Source: Actinomycetes bacterium
GTDB lineage: Bacteria; Actinomycetota; Actinomycetes; Propionibacteriales; Propionibacteriaceae
Length of the DNA stretch: 6,410 bases
Assembly (NCBI GenBank): GCA_021794705.1
Contig: JAJYQH010000143.1
Location: 1-6,410, forward strand
Direction: 5' to 3'
Below, one piece after another: positions 5,915 to 6,410 of this stretch. How positions within the stretch are numbered: position 1 is the first letter of the stretch; every line of letters starts with the position of its first letter. A program made the position numbers and the translations under genes. The notes beneath the pieces were generated by a model, which worked only from the letters and a program-made list of their open reading frames with translations, searched no databases and had not been told where the DNA came from.

Positions 5915-5986
5915 CGAGCGGCGGGCCCCCCGGGATCCCTCTGCGACGGACCGGGGGCGCGCTCCCGCCTGGGGGCTCCCGCGATC

Positions 5987-6410
5987 TCAACCCTTGGGGT
6001 GTGCGGACCGCGACGGCCTGGAGGCGCGCACCGCCATGATCCGCGACAGCGCGACGGTGATGGCGGGTGCGGCCCGCTGCTGCAGCCGGACGTTGCCGGA
6101 GGCGATCCCCATGACCCGGGCGAGGCTGGTGGAGGGCGACCCGTCGTCGAGCACCCGGTCGACCTCGAGCCACGTGTCGGTGCCCTGATGGGCTGCCAGG
6201 ACGTCGATGATCTGCTGGGCCGAGGTCGCCAGCACGTCCGGGTTCTCCCGGCTCACGAGGTCCTCCGCGAGGCGGTGCAGGTCGACGACCGGCGTCCGTT
6301 CGGTCGCTCCGGGCGGCGCCGGTCGCGCCCGGAGGCTGGCGGGGGTGGTCGCCGGTTCCCCGCTCGCGTCGCGGGCGATCGGCGCGTGGCCGAGCTGTCG
6401 CAGCGGGCCG
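5987..6410 (-). CDS. Partial CDS (3' end) of an unrecognised protein
   Basis: The frame is open from the right edge of the window to a TGA at 5987-5989, giving the last 140 residues; the true start is probably beyond the window. The visible part starts with a Pro/Ala-rich stretch (LRARPAPPGATERTP), then a mostly helical segment (VVDLHRLAEDL, VLATSAQQIIDVLAAH, WLEVDRVLDD, VRLQQRAAPAITVALSRIMAVRAS), and ends in a basic, Ser-rich tail. I recognise no family, catalytic motif or membrane segment. A GTG at 6254-6256 has GGAGG five bases upstream, so an 89-residue product starting there is possible. However, the 51 codons upstream of that GTG are also open, with about 90 percent G/C at third positions, as expected of coding sequence in such a genome, so I favour the longer gene. 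It is co-directional with the FN3 and XPB genes; the 84-bp gap to the FN3 start shows no convincing intrinsic terminator. Confidence 0.68.
   Translation of the reverse strand, partial: GPLRQLGHAPIARDASGEPATTPASLRARPAPPGATERTPVVDLHRLAEDLVSRENPDVLATSAQQIIDVLAAHQGTDTWLEVDRVLDDGSPSTSLARVMGIASGNVRLQQRAAPAITVALSRIMAVRASRPSRSAHPKG

Noticed and set aside
5952..5967. Hairpin CGGGGG-CGCG-CTCCCG as terminator of the partial gene
   Set aside because: The six-base stem works only for + strand RNA and depends on a G-U pair. In the minus-strand transcript it becomes an A-C mismatch, and no T tract follows.
5966..5984. Other short GC-rich inverted and direct repeats in the 84-bp gap
   Set aside because: Arms of four or fewer bases, or repeats of GCGGGAGC alone, are expected by chance in such GC-rich DNA.

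Overview
The window is a GC-rich stretch with strong G/C preference at third codon positions. It carries an actinobacterial-type HelD and an XPB whose N-terminus (GPLIVQSD, then AELERAPEH and HTYR) matches the mycobacterial/actinobacterial form. I read it as ordinary chromosome of a high-GC actinomycete, perhaps Pseudonocardiales; the order is a guess. I see no tRNA, rRNA, CRISPR, insertion sequence, phage or plasmid feature. There is no gene-free gap longer than about 140 bases.

Layout, left to right. (a) The 3' end of a + strand gene (2-349), possibly a parallel beta-helix protein. (b) Tail-to-tail with it, a complete minus-strand HelD-family RNA polymerase recycling ATPase (367-2412) with a strong Shine-Dalgarno site. 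(c) A 140-bp divergent intergenic region (2413-2552) holding an extended -10 promoter, a 13-bp palindrome and a possible helD -10. (d) A + strand gene for a membrane protein of unknown function with about eight helices (2553-3431). (e) A minus-strand XPB/ERCC3-type DNA repair helicase (3410-5065) whose 3' end overlaps (d) by 22 bp. (f) A minus-strand membrane-anchored fibronectin type III protein with a mucin-like Ser/Thr/Ala/Pro tail (5108-5902). (g) The 3' end of an unrecognised minus-strand gene (5987 to the window edge).

The genes do not form one obvious pathway. Two are nucleic-acid motor proteins: HelD clears stalled RNA polymerase, and XPB unwinds or remodels damaged DNA. Both belong to the theme of transcription and genome maintenance, but different genes separate them. 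XPB, the FN3 protein and the partial gene share a strand, yet XPB and the FN3 gene each seem to have their own promoter, so one simple operon is unlikely.

The most distinctive pattern is regulatory. Three genes (membrane protein, XPB, FN3 protein) have no Shine-Dalgarno site, and each has a -10-like hexamer ending exactly six bases before its ATG, the geometry of leaderless transcripts. helD instead has a textbook ribosome binding site. I found no convincing new multi-gene system.
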